5,864 nucleotides of DNA from Alkanindiges sp. (GTDB taxonomy: Bacteria; Pseudomonadota; Gammaproteobacteria; Pseudomonadales; Moraxellaceae), in NCBI GenBank assembly GCA_030152125.1, contig JASLIR010000228.1, forward strand, positions 1 to 5,864, written 5' to 3'. The notes below the pieces were generated by a model, which was not told where the DNA came from, did no database searches, and saw only the letters and a list, made by a program, of their open reading frames with translations. Below are positions 1 through 5,769 of the stretch, in pieces. The stretch's first letter is position 1. Each line of letters begins with the position of its first letter. Position numbers and translations under genes: made by a program.

Positions 1-1
1 T

Positions 2-127
2 GACAAGGCCAAAAAAGGCCAGATTAGCCTGAAGGACGTGAAGGCATTTGCCGAGCAGTACTTTAAGTTCTGGGACACCAACAAGGATGGCAAGGTCAGT
101 AAAACCGAGGCTTTACCAACACTGTAA
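2..127 (+). CDS. EF-hand domain protein, C-terminal fragment (5' end outside window)
   Basis: Only the last 41 codons are visible, read in frame from base 2 to the TAA at 125-127. The fragment ends with a near-canonical 12-residue EF-hand loop, DTNKDGKVSKTE: acidic or oxygen ligands at positions 1, 3 and 5, Gly at 6, a hydrophobic residue at 8 and Glu at 12. This is the pattern of a calcium-binding loop. About 25 residues earlier, DKAKKGQISLKD keeps positions 1, 6, 8 and 12 but has Ala and Lys at 3 and 5, so it looks like a degenerate loop paired with the good one. Paired EF-hands are usual in small bacterial periplasmic calcium-binding proteins, but no signal peptide can be seen because the N-terminus is missing. 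The gene converges on the efflux operon and there is no sign that they are functionally linked. The family call is firm; the role is unknown. Confidence 0.85.
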   Translation, partial: DKAKKGQISLKDVKAFAEQYFKFWDTNKDGKVSKTEALPTL

Positions 128-156
128 TTTACTGATGAAGCAACTGTACTAACTCA

Positions 157-192
157 AACCAGTTTGGCAGAAATGCCGGTATTGGTTGTTTT
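157..192 (+). terminator. weak intrinsic terminator candidate after the EF-hand gene
   Basis: About 30 bp after the EF-hand stop codon, an outer stem AACCA (157-161) / TGGTT (183-187) encloses an inner hairpin GGCA-GAAA-TGCC (166-177) with a GNRA-type tetraloop. It runs into a T-rich stretch (TTGTTTT, 186-192). The stem is short and has an asymmetric internal loop, so termination here is plausible but not strong. Confidence 0.35.
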
Positions 193-220
193 AGTACTAT
201 CAGTTCCTATGGACAGGTAT

Positions 221-251
221 AGCGCATGAGCCTTGATCCGGCTTATGCGCT
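221..251. terminator. strong hairpin between convergent genes, possible bidirectional terminator
   Basis: AGCGCATGAGCC (221-232) and GGCTTATGCGCT (240-251) form a 12-bp stem around a 7-nt loop; the single DNA mismatch becomes a G-U wobble in the + strand RNA. It lies 32 bp beyond the stop of the HlyD-like gene and about 95 bp beyond the stop of the EF-hand gene, where a shared terminator for two convergent units is expected. There is no T-tract on either side, so it is not a standard rho-independent terminator. It may act as a transcript-end stabiliser or a pausing hairpin. Confidence 0.45.
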
Positions 252-283
252 GCTCATACAACCGAAGTGTTTTGTTATCCGGC

Positions 284-1357
284 TTAAGGGGTACTGCGGT
301 TTTTCTGGCTGTCTTTGCGTTGCAGAATATGAACCGTCACAGTACGTCCGGCAACCAGCATATTCGGGTCCGGCACTTTATCCAGGGTAATCCGCACTGG
401 CACGCGCTGTGCTAGGCGTACCCAGTTAAATGTGGGGTTAATATTGGCCAGCATGCTGCCACTGGCGCTGCGTTCACGGTCATCAATCCCGGTAGCAATA
501 CCCTGCACATGGCCGCTAATTTCCCGTGAGTCACCCATCAGCGTGATGGATACCGGATCATTCACATGAATCCGCTGTAGCTTGGTTTCTTCAAAATAAC
601 CCACCACATACAGCTGCTGGCGGTTGAGCAGTGCGGCAACCGGTTGCCCTGCAGTCACATAGTTACCCACCTTCAGGTCAAAATTGGACAGGCTGCCATC
701 GTTGGGTGCTACCACTTGTGTGCGTTTCAGGTTCAATTCTGCCAGTGCCAAAGCGGCTTCTGCATTGGCTACATCCGCCAGCAGGGCCGATTTATTGACA
801 TCCACCGTATTCAGGCTCTGCGTGGCAACCTCAATGCTGGCATGCTGCTTTTCAAGGTTGGCAAGTGCCTGGCTATTAACGCTACGGTAGCGGTCCTGTT
901 CCTGCAATGATACGGCATTGTCATTCTTTAGCAGCTCAATACGCTGTAAGTCCTTGCGGGCTTTATCCGCTTGCGCCCTAGCATCTGCCAGCCCTGCCTC
1001 AGTTAAGGCAATGTTGGCTTGGGCACTTAAGCGCTGCTGGCTGGCATTGGACAAATTGGCTCTGGCTTTTTCCAGATTGGCCCTGGCCTGCGCTACTGCA
1101 ATTTCAAAACGCGATGCATCAATGCTAAACAGTACTTGGCCCTGTTTAACGCTTTGATTATCCTGAACCAGTACCTGATTGACCAGACCGGATACATCAG
1201 CGGAAATACGCATCACATCGCCACGGATACGTCCATCGCGCGTCCAGGGTGCCTTGGTGTAATAGTTCCATAAGTGAAGCACCACAAATAGGGCCATCAA
1301 TACAACGATGCCGAGTAAAACATAGCGGGTAATTTGTTTGCGGTTCACTGAGGACAT
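284..1357 (-). CDS. HlyD/EmrA-type periplasmic adaptor of an efflux pump (AaeA/MdtN-like)
   Basis: This 357-residue protein is a membrane fusion (periplasmic adaptor) subunit linking an inner-membrane transporter to an outer-membrane channel. A single N-terminal membrane anchor (about residues 12-32) is followed by PWTRDGRIRGDV, close to the signature of AaeA-like adaptors. The first barrel-sandwich half (about 45-85) contains DVSGLVNQV and DNQSVKQGQ. A long Ala/Gln/Lys/Glu-rich alpha-hairpin coiled coil spans about 85-215. The second barrel-sandwich half follows (VVAPNDGSLSN, then VGNYVTAGQP), then a beta-barrel region ending in NWVRLAQRVPVRI, a motif shared with AaeA and MdtN. It is longer than E. 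coli AaeA (310) and nearer to MdtN (343) because of the hairpin. The ATG at 1357 is preceded by only a weak GAG 8 bp upstream. It is the last gene of the operon, 54 bp after the DUF1656 gene. The substrate cannot be read from sequence; aromatic carboxylic acids are a family-based guess. Confidence 0.9.
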   Translation of the reverse strand: MSSVNRKQITRYVLLGIVVLMALFVVLHLWNYYTKAPWTRDGRIRGDVMRISADVSGLVNQVLVQDNQSVKQGQVLFSIDASRFEIAVAQARANLEKARANLSNASQQRLSAQANIALTEAGLADARAQADKARKDLQRIELLKNDNAVSLQEQDRYRSVNSQALANLEKQHASIEVATQSLNTVDVNKSALLADVANAEAALALAELNLKRTQVVAPNDGSLSNFDLKVGNYVTAGQPVAALLNRQQLYVVGYFEETKLQRIHVNDPVSITLMGDSREISGHVQGIATGIDDRERSASGSMLANINPTFNWVRLAQRVPVRITLDKVPDPNMLVAGRTVTVHILQRKDSQKNRSTP

Positions 1358-1411
1358 GATTTTTACTCAATCGTTAAATGATAATTGCGGGAAGGATGCG
1401 CTTGCCAGCTC

Positions 1412-1621
1412 CTAGCTAAACAGCGCATTGCTTACCGTAAACACCAGACCAAAAATAATAATATACACACAGGCATTAAACAGGCTGGGCAGGGCAATCC
1501 AGTCTTTTGCCTGTAGCCGGTCAAGCCAGCGGCTGCTCAGGCTAAACAGCACATAGGCAATAATGGCCTGCAGCAGCAGGGTGGGCACGTAAATGCCATA
1601 GATATCAAGTTCGCCAGCCAT
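1412..1621 (-). CDS. DUF1656 small membrane protein (AaeX/YtcA-like)
   Basis: This is a 69-residue inner-membrane protein of the DUF1656 family, which almost always sits beside FUSC and HlyD efflux genes; its exact job is unknown. It begins MAGELDIYGIYVP, the conserved family start, followed by a membrane helix (about residues 13-32), a short polar stretch with WLDRLQAKDW, and a second helix (about 44-65, rich in Ile, Val and Phe). The frame is open 13 codons further upstream to an ATG at 1660. The start at 1621 is chosen because GGGAGG lies 5 bp before it, the family N-terminus begins there, and the length matches E. coli AaeX (67). It overlaps the 3' end of the FUSC gene by 17 bp, implying translational coupling. 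The family is certain; function is known only by association. Confidence 0.88.
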   Translation of the reverse strand: MAGELDIYGIYVPTLLLQAIIAYVLFSLSSRWLDRLQAKDWIALPSLFNACVYIIIFGLVFTVSNALFS

Positions 1622-3701
1622 AAGTGCCTCCCATTGCAGAAATCGGGTTGGGTTGATCAATCACAATGGCCTGGGCATTACCAAACAGGCTGCGGCGTAA
1701 ACCAATCAGGGAAACCAGCAACTGATCGCGCAATTGATTGTCTTGCATAGCTAATACCTGGTTTATAAAGGCATCAATCATTTGCAGGATATGCTGGTTA
1801 CTATGCGGCTGCTGCAAAATTCGCTGTTGATACCACATCCATAAGGCATCCAGAATTTGCTGGATGTGTAGCTGGGTATCCGGGTCGGCTTTTTGCTGGG
1901 CCCGTTTTAAACGCACAATATTGGTGGTGCCAGCCAGTTCAATGGTGGCTACCACCATTTCTTCCTGTAGTGCAGGGCTGGCACGCACAACCCGGGGTAT
2001 CATCAGGCCAATACGGTCCAGCAGGCGGCGGATATAGTAGGCCCAGGGTTGCAGGATAGGTTTTTCGATAATGTTCTGAATGTCCTTCCATTGTGCCAGC
2101 AACAGGCGCTGCGTACTGTGGTCCGGGCTCATACTGCGAATCAGGGCAATGGTGAAGCAGGGGATAATCACCCCGATAATGGATGCCAGGCTGCTGTCAA
2201 TAAATGAATTAAAGTTGGCAACATTGATGTTCTGGATATTCAGGCTCATAGCGGTAGTAATCAGCATGGGCAGGCTGAACATGCGCAGGACCGGTGAAGA
2301 CAGGGTAGCTGCAAAGTAGAAAAAGAACGGAAAAATGACCACCATCATTTCCGTAAAATTATCAAGCAGCGGAAATACCCCGAAATGGTAAAAGAACACC
2401 ACAATGCTGGAATAAATACTGGCCTTGGCAAAGCTGGCCAAAGCTGGCACCGGGTTATCCAGAAAAGTCAGGATACAGGCGAATACCGCAGTGAGTTGCG
2501 CCACCATATAGCCAAAGGTCCAGCCGCTCATATACCACATAAAACAGGCAATACAGATGGCCAGAAAAGCTGATGCGGCCGCCCGCAAGGCAACACCATG
2601 GTCAATATGCAGGTTCTGGTAGCTGGTTTTATCAGCTGCCAGGAAAGCCGGTGGTTTTTGCCCGGCACGTATATATAGCCATATGGCACGTATATATTGC
2701 AGATGCTGAATAAAAAACAGGAAGGATTCCCGTGCGCTCATCAGCAGTATTTTATCCTGTGTATCTGCCTGCGCCATCATGTGCCTGAAATGCTGCATGA
2801 CTGATTCGGGGATATAATCGATATCCTGTTTGGTTTTGGGTGCGCAGTGCGCAAAATACTGCTCAATTTCCTGGGCAATTTTGGCAAAGGTCTGCTGGTA
2901 AAATTGCTGGCGGGAGGATTGCTGCAAAGCGCTGATGCGGTCTGATAGGGCAACCAGTGCGGGTACCAGCAGGATCATGCGGTGCTGTAGTTCCTGAACT
3001 GCCTTGGCCTGGCTTTTTAAGCTGGTATTTTCATAAGACAGGTGTAATGCAAGTTCGTGCAGCTCGGTTACATCGCTGGCAAAGCGCTGGGTTTCCTTTA
3101 AAATATCGGCATGTGACACATGACCAAGCAGAGTACTTTTAAAGTTGCCTTCAATGTCGGCCATCCATGTATTAATACGGCTGGACAACATGGGGCCAAT
3201 AGGTTGCGGCAGTATGACCCGGCTAATAATGGTGGCACACAGGATGCCCAGCGTGATTTCTTCAAAGCGTGACAGTGCAGTATCAAACAGGCCGCCCGGG
3301 TTGGCTACTGCCGAGAAACCAATTAATGCCATGGTGTAGCCGGACAGCATAAAAAAATAGCTGCGTGGTGTACGGTCCAGCAGGGACACATACAGGCAAA
3401 AACTTACCCATGCTGCAATGACCAGTGTGAATGGCAAAGGACTATTGATAATGGGTGGTAGTAAAATAATAGACATACAGGCACCACTGAAGGTGCCCAG
3501 CAAGCGAAAAACGGCTTTGGATGACAGCATGCCGGACATGGGGCTGGCGACAATAAATACTGTACCCATGGCCCACATGGGGTTTTGCAGGTTTAAGCTA
3601 ATAGCAATGTAGAGCGCCAGCATGGCAGACGCAAAGGTCTTTAGCGAAAAGATGACATCGACTTTACTGGGACGAAAGGCCAACATGCTTTGAATTAACA
3701 T
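1605..3701 (-). CDS. FUSC-family inner-membrane efflux transporter (AaeB/MdtO-like)
   Basis: This 698-residue inner-membrane transporter is of the fusaric acid resistance / aromatic acid exporter (FUSC) family. It has the usual two-fold layout. A first bundle of about six hydrophobic helices covers roughly residues 14-175, and includes NPMWAMGTVFIVASP, a typical FUSC first-repeat sequence. A soluble helical section follows (about 180-365). A second bundle lies at about 365-520, with SGWTFGYMVAQLTAVFAC at the matching position of the repeat. A soluble C-terminal helical domain ends the protein. It is first in the operon, followed by the DUF1656 and HlyD-like partners expected for a tripartite pump. 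The frame is open to a GTG at 3791, which would add 30 polar residues but has no ribosome-binding site. The ATG at 3701, with a weak GAG 9 bp upstream, puts the N-terminus where the family usually starts; an ATG at 3686 is a third option. Fusaric acid, hydroxybenzoates and other weak acids are known substrates of relatives; the substrate here is unknown. Confidence 0.9.
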   Translation of the reverse strand: MLIQSMLAFRPSKVDVIFSLKTFASAMLALYIAISLNLQNPMWAMGTVFIVASPMSGMLSSKAVFRLLGTFSGACMSIILLPPIINSPLPFTLVIAAWVSFCLYVSLLDRTPRSYFFMLSGYTMALIGFSAVANPGGLFDTALSRFEEITLGILCATIISRVILPQPIGPMLSSRINTWMADIEGNFKSTLLGHVSHADILKETQRFASDVTELHELALHLSYENTSLKSQAKAVQELQHRMILLVPALVALSDRISALQQSSRQQFYQQTFAKIAQEIEQYFAHCAPKTKQDIDYIPESVMQHFRHMMAQADTQDKILLMSARESFLFFIQHLQYIRAIWLYIRAGQKPPAFLAADKTSYQNLHIDHGVALRAAASAFLAICIACFMWYMSGWTFGYMVAQLTAVFACILTFLDNPVPALASFAKASIYSSIVVFFYHFGVFPLLDNFTEMMVVIFPFFFYFAATLSSPVLRMFSLPMLITTAMSLNIQNINVANFNSFIDSSLASIIGVIIPCFTIALIRSMSPDHSTQRLLLAQWKDIQNIIEKPILQPWAYYIRRLLDRIGLMIPRVVRASPALQEEMVVATIELAGTTNIVRLKRAQQKADPDTQLHIQQILDALWMWYQQRILQQPHSNQHILQMIDAFINQVLAMQDNQLRDQLLVSLIGLRRSLFGNAQAIVIDQPNPISAMGGTYGWRT
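1627..1632 (-). promoter_or_regulatory. Shine-Dalgarno site fixing the DUF1656 start
   Basis: On the minus strand GGGAGG lies 5 bp before the ATG at 1621. It is the strongest ribosome-binding site of the operon and lies inside the FUSC coding region. It decides for the inner start over the ATG at 1660. Confidence 0.8.
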
Positions 3702-3821
3702 GATTTGCTGCTCGTGTATTCGGGGATACGTTCTTGCTTGTTGTAGGTGCCGCCCGTTCGTTTGATTAAAAGAATACGCTTTTAGGGGCACTGGAAATAT
3801 GGGATGAGTGTAGCGCTAATT

Positions 3822-3849
3822 TTTATATATAGATAGATGTCTAACTAAA
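3822..3849 (-). promoter_or_regulatory. candidate sigma-70 promoter of the efflux operon
   Basis: On the minus strand a good -10 (TATAAA, 3827-3822) lies 16 bp from a poor -35 (TTTAGT, 3849-3844). Transcription would start near 3815, giving a leader of about 110 nt before the ATG at 3701. The weak -35 suits a regulated promoter. The area is AT-rich, so chance matches are likely. The overlapping inverted repeat is the main reason to take it seriously. Confidence 0.35.
3830..3847. promoter_or_regulatory. 18-bp inverted repeat, candidate operator in the efflux-operon promoter
   Basis: TAGATAGA-TG-TCTAACTA is an inverted repeat with 7 of 8 positions matching between the arms. It occupies the spacer between the candidate -35 and -10 elements. 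That is a typical place for a repressor (TetR or MarR type) or for a factor that remodels the spacer. No regulator gene lies in the window, so the binding protein is unknown. Confidence 0.4.
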
Positions 3850-3935
3850 TTTATACATGGAATATTTGGTTGCTTTTTTTATGAGCAATTTTTTTAGTAG
3901 CGTTTATTCAGGAAGGAATCCGTGTGTGGTAAAAA

Positions 3936-3952
3936 TGCACCAAAATAGTGAA
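3936..3952. promoter_or_regulatory. NtrC-like site, distal
   Basis: The 17-mer beginning TGCACCAAAAT has a perfect left half-site and a right half AGTGAA in place of GGTGCA. It agrees at 15 of 17 positions with a 17-mer of the pattern TGCACC-AAAAT-GGTGCA, written from memory of enteric NtrC sites. Its centre is about 235 bp upstream of the predicted sigma-54 start of glnA. Confidence 0.4.
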
Positions 3953-3963
3953 TATTTAATTTA

Positions 3964-3980
3964 TGATCTAAAATGGTGCG
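3964..3980. promoter_or_regulatory. NtrC-like site, second distal
   Basis: This 17-mer ends in AAAATGGTGCG, a near-perfect right half-site. Its left half (TGATCT) is poor. It lies 28 bp downstream of the previous site, centre to centre, close to the spacing of paired NtrC sites in enteric enhancers, so the two may form one enhancer. Confidence 0.35.
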
Positions 3981-4030
3981 ATATTTTGTATTTGTAACAT
4001 AATGATAATTATAAATTTTAATAAATAAAG

Positions 4031-4060
4031 TTGACATGAGGCAAAGATAAGGAGGCATTA
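4031..4060 (+). promoter_or_regulatory. possible upstream sigma-70 promoter for glnA
   Basis: A perfect -35 hexamer TTGACA (4031-4036) is followed, at a long spacing of 18-19 bp, by GCATTA / CATTAA, a mediocre -10. An NtrC-like site lies just downstream (4072-4088), reminiscent of E. coli glnAp1, where NtrC binding represses the sigma-70 promoter. The weak -10 and long spacing keep confidence low. Confidence 0.2.
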
Positions 4061-4071
4061 ATTGTTTAATT

Positions 4072-4088
4072 TGCACCATATTTGTGCT
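4072..4088. promoter_or_regulatory. NtrC-like site, proximal enhancer of glnA
   Basis: TGCACCATATTTGTGCT has symmetric GCAC / GTGC arms and matches the E. coli glnA site TGCACCAACATGGTGCT (quoted from memory) at 13 of 17 positions. Its centre is about 99 bp upstream of the predicted sigma-54 start at 4179, close to the -108 position of an E. coli glnA enhancer site. It is the best-placed of the candidate sites. Confidence 0.55.
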
Positions 4089-4121
4089 TAAAATGACATT
4101 CTGTAGGCGTTTTTTATATTT

Positions 4122-4138
4122 TGAAAGTTGTTGGTGCA
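4122..4138. promoter_or_regulatory. NtrC half-site near the glnA promoter
   Basis: TTGGTGCA at 4131-4138 is a perfect right half-site, but the left half (TGAAAG) does not match. Its centre is about -49 relative to the predicted sigma-54 start. It could be a low-affinity governor-type site, and it overlaps the possible -35 of the sigma-70 promoter. Confidence 0.25.
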
Positions 4139-4161
4139 AATTTTTAGGCACAGGGTATAAT
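4131..4161 (+). promoter_or_regulatory. sigma-70 promoter candidate of glnA
   Basis: A perfect -10 hexamer TATAAT lies at 4156-4161. The best -35 is TTGGTG at 4131-4136, at a long 19-bp spacing, so basal activity should be modest. Transcription would start near 4168 and give a leader of about 150 nt. The -10 shares its bases with the sigma-54-like element, so the two holoenzymes could not bind together. Confidence 0.5.
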
Positions 4162-4168
4162 GCTTGCA
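4153..4168 (+). promoter_or_regulatory. sigma-54 (RpoN) promoter candidate of glnA
   Basis: GG at 4154-4155 and GC at 4166-4167 are separated by exactly 10 bp, the invariant -24/-12 geometry. The -12 box TTGCA (4164-4168) is perfect. The -24 box reads GGTATA instead of GGCACG, so it is weak beyond the GG. The predicted start is about 4179. The nearby NtrC-like sites and the downstream glnA gene support it, since glnA is a classic NtrC/RpoN target. Confidence 0.5.
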
Positions 4169-4278
4169 CGCTAAAATCAGATAAGCAAATCAATTTTTAT
4201 TTTAAAATTAAATGCTTATTTGTTTTCAATATATTTGGTATGAGATTTGCTTTAACAAGCACAATCAAATTTGTAAGT

Positions 4279-4295
4279 CGCACCTGTGGGGTGCA
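4279..4295 (+). promoter_or_regulatory. GCACC-N5-GGTGC dyad in the glnA leader (NtrC-like site or RNA hairpin)
   Basis: GCACC (4280-4284) and GGTGC (4290-4294) form a perfect 5-bp dyad with a 5-nt spacer, ending 27 nt before the glnA ATG. As DNA it has the arms and spacing of an NtrC site, though the spacer TGTGG is more GC-rich than usual. As RNA it would be a small hairpin upstream of the ribosome-binding site. Sequence alone does not decide between the two. Confidence 0.4.
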
Positions 4296-4321
4296 TCACG
4301 TAACACTGGAGCATAGTGAGC

Positions 4322-5731
4322 ATGGCGAATAAAGTCCTCAAACTTATCAAAGAACACGAGGCCAAATGGGTCGACTTTCGTTTTACTGACACCCGTGGTA
4401 AAGAACAACACGTTACTTTTCCTGCTGGCACAGTAAATGAAGACGTTTTCGAAGACGGTAAAATGTTTGACGGTTCTTCAATTGCCGGCTGGAAAGGCAT
4501 TGAAGCTTCAGACATGATTTTGCGTCCAGATCCGGAAACTGCATTCATCGATCCGTTCTTTGAAGCAACGACTGTGGTAGTAACTTGTGATGTTATCGAG
4601 CCTACAACTGGCCAGGGTTATGAGCGTGATCCACGTTCTATTGCACGCCGTGCGGAAGAATACCTGAAGTCTACCGGTATTGGTGATACTGCATTTTTTG
4701 GTCCAGAACCAGAATTTTTTGTATTTGACGAAGTAAAATTTGACATCGATATGTCTGGCGCGCGTCATACCATTTATGCTGAAGAAGCTGCATGGTCTAC
4801 CGCTAAAGACTATGAAGGCGGCAACTCCGGTCACCGTCCACGTGTGAAAGGTGGTTACTTCCCGGTTCCTCCAGTTGATAGTGCACATGATTTACGTGTT
4901 GCCATGTGTGATGCCATTGAAGCCATTCTTGGTGAAGGCAAAGTTGAAGTTCAACACCATGAAGTGGCATCTTGCCAATCCGAAATTGGTGTGAGCTTTA
5001 ATACCCTGGTTCGTAAAGCAGACGAAGTGCAGGCTACCAAGTATGCAATTCTGAACGTTGCGCATGCGTATGGTAAAACAGCTACTTTTATGCCTAAGCC
5101 TATCGTTGGTGACAACGGTTCAGGTATGCACGTTCACATGTCTATTGCTAAAGACGGGAAAAACCTGTTCTCTGGCGATGAATATGCTGGTCTTTCAGAA
5201 TTAGCCCTGTTCTTTATCGGTGGTATCATCAAGCACGCGCGCGCGCTGAATGCGATTACCAACCCGTCTACCAACAGCTATAAGCGTCTGGTTCCTCACT
5301 TCGAGGCGCCAATCATGCTGGCTTATTCTGCTAAAAACCGCTCTGCGTCAATTCGTATTCCTTACGTTTCCAGCCCTAAAGCTAAACGTATTGAAGCACG
5401 TTTCCCGGATTCTACAGCTAACCCGTATCTGGCATTTGCTGCATTGCTGATGGCTGGTCTGGACGGTATCCAGAGCAAGATTCACCCAGGCGAAGCTGCT
5501 GACAAAAACCTGTATGACTTGCCTCCGGAAGAAGAAGCCAAGATTCCTACAGTGGCACACAGCCTGGAAATGGCACTGGATGCACTGAAAGCTGACCATG
5601 AGTTCCTGTTGAAAGGTGGCGTATTCACTGAAGAAGCTATTAATGCTTTCATCGACCTGAAAATGGAAGATGTTCGTCGCCTGAATACTACAACTCACCC
5701 AGTTGAGTTTGAAATGTACTACAGCTGTTAA
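4322..5731 (+). CDS. glnA: glutamine synthetase type I-beta (GlnA)
   Basis: Forms glutamine from glutamate, ammonium and ATP in the cytoplasm, normally as a dodecamer, and is the entry point of ammonium assimilation. The product has 469 residues, the same length as E. coli GlnA. Numbering without the initial Met, visible landmarks are the Asp49 loop ([13 protein letters not shown]), metal ligands Glu128 and Glu130 (GPEPEFF), Glu213 and Glu220, His269 ([10 protein letters not shown]), the glutamate flap ([19 protein letters not shown]), Glu357 with Arg359 (RIEARFPD), and Tyr397 in NLYDLPPEE, the GlnE adenylylation site that marks the beta class. The spacing Glu213-Glu220 is one residue shorter than in E. 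coli. The start is taken at ATG 4322, 10 bp after GGAG (4308-4311); an in-frame GTG at 4316 is only 4 bp from it and less likely. The gene stands alone, divergent from the efflux operon, behind a probable NtrC-controlled promoter and followed by a strong terminator. Confidence 0.98.
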   Translation: MANKVLKLIKEHEAKWVDFRFTDTRGKEQHVTFPAGTVNEDVFEDGKMFDGSSIAGWKGIEASDMILRPDPETAFIDPFFEATTVVVTCDVIEPTTGQGYERDPRSIARRAEEYLKSTGIGDTAFFGPEPEFFVFDEVKFDIDMSGARHTIYAEEAAWSTAKDYEGGNSGHRPRVKGGYFPVPPVDSAHDLRVAMCDAIEAILGEGKVEVQHHEVASCQSEIGVSFNTLVRKADEVQATKYAILNVAHAYGKTATFMPKPIVGDNGSGMHVHMSIAKDGKNLFSGDEYAGLSELALFFIGGIIKHARALNAITNPSTNSYKRLVPHFEAPIMLAYSAKNRSASIRIPYVSSPKAKRIEARFPDSTANPYLAFAALLMAGLDGIQSKIHPGEAADKNLYDLPPEEEAKIPTVAHSLEMALDALKADHEFLLKGGVFTEEAINAFIDLKMEDVRRLNTTTHPVEFEMYYSC

Positions 5732-5741
5732 TAGCAGCTGC

Positions 5742-5767
5742 ATCAAGGTGCCCTAGGGTGCCTTGAT
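5742..5767 (+). other. RNA hairpin just after glnA
   Basis: ATCAAGGTGCCC (5742-5753) and GGGTGCCTTGAT (5756-5767) pair along 12 positions; the two DNA mismatches are G-U wobbles in the + strand RNA. The centre is CCCTAGGG, so the loop is very tight. It has no T-tract and lies 10 bp after the stop codon, just before the terminator. It may protect the glnA 3' end or help termination. Confidence 0.45.
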
Positions 5768-5769
5768 AT

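Larger units (their letters stand above)
3702..4321. other. long AT-rich divergent intergenic region
   Basis: About 620 bp separate the starts of the FUSC gene and glnA. No convincing gene is present: the open frames here are short, AT-rich, lack ribosome-binding sites and resemble nothing I recognise. The region is best read as two divergent promoters, with the NtrC-like sites between them and a leader of about 140-150 nt before glnA. The stretch just upstream of the FUSC ATG (3702-3791) is open in the FUSC frame but probably untranslated. Confidence 0.7.

Noticed and set aside
2430..2449. Tandem AAAGCTGGC copies within the FUSC gene
   Set aside because: They encode an ordinary Ala/Ser/Phe-rich membrane segment and are too short to be a meaningful repeat.
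3702..3791. 30-residue N-terminal extension of the FUSC protein from a GTG start
   Set aside because: There is no ribosome-binding site before the GTG, the extension is polar and unlike the family N-terminus, and ATG 3701 is better placed.
3870..3895. Terminator-like hairpin TTGCT / AGCAA followed by seven Ts on the + strand
   Set aside because: The stem is only 5 bp with a 9-nt loop in very AT-rich DNA, and no + strand gene lies upstream to be terminated. Chance is more likely.
4147..4168. Sigma-54 promoter using GGCAC at 4147-4151 as the -24 box
   Set aside because: The distance from this GG to the GC at 4166 is 17 bp, not the required 10. Only the GG at 4154-4155 fits.
3894..4193. 99-codon open frame on the minus strand in the AT-rich intergenic region
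   Set aside because: It overlaps the glnA promoter and the NtrC-like sites, has no clear ribosome-binding site, and its composition (many Tyr, Ile, Leu, Asn) is what translated AT-rich noncoding DNA gives.
4316..4321. GTG start two codons upstream for GlnA
   Set aside because: It is only 4 bp from GGAG, whereas ATG 4322 has workable spacing and gives the same 469-residue length as E. coli GlnA.
4508..4888. Open frame of 126 codons antisense to glnA
   Set aside because: It is a shadow of the strongly conserved glnA reading frame and has no recognisable domain.
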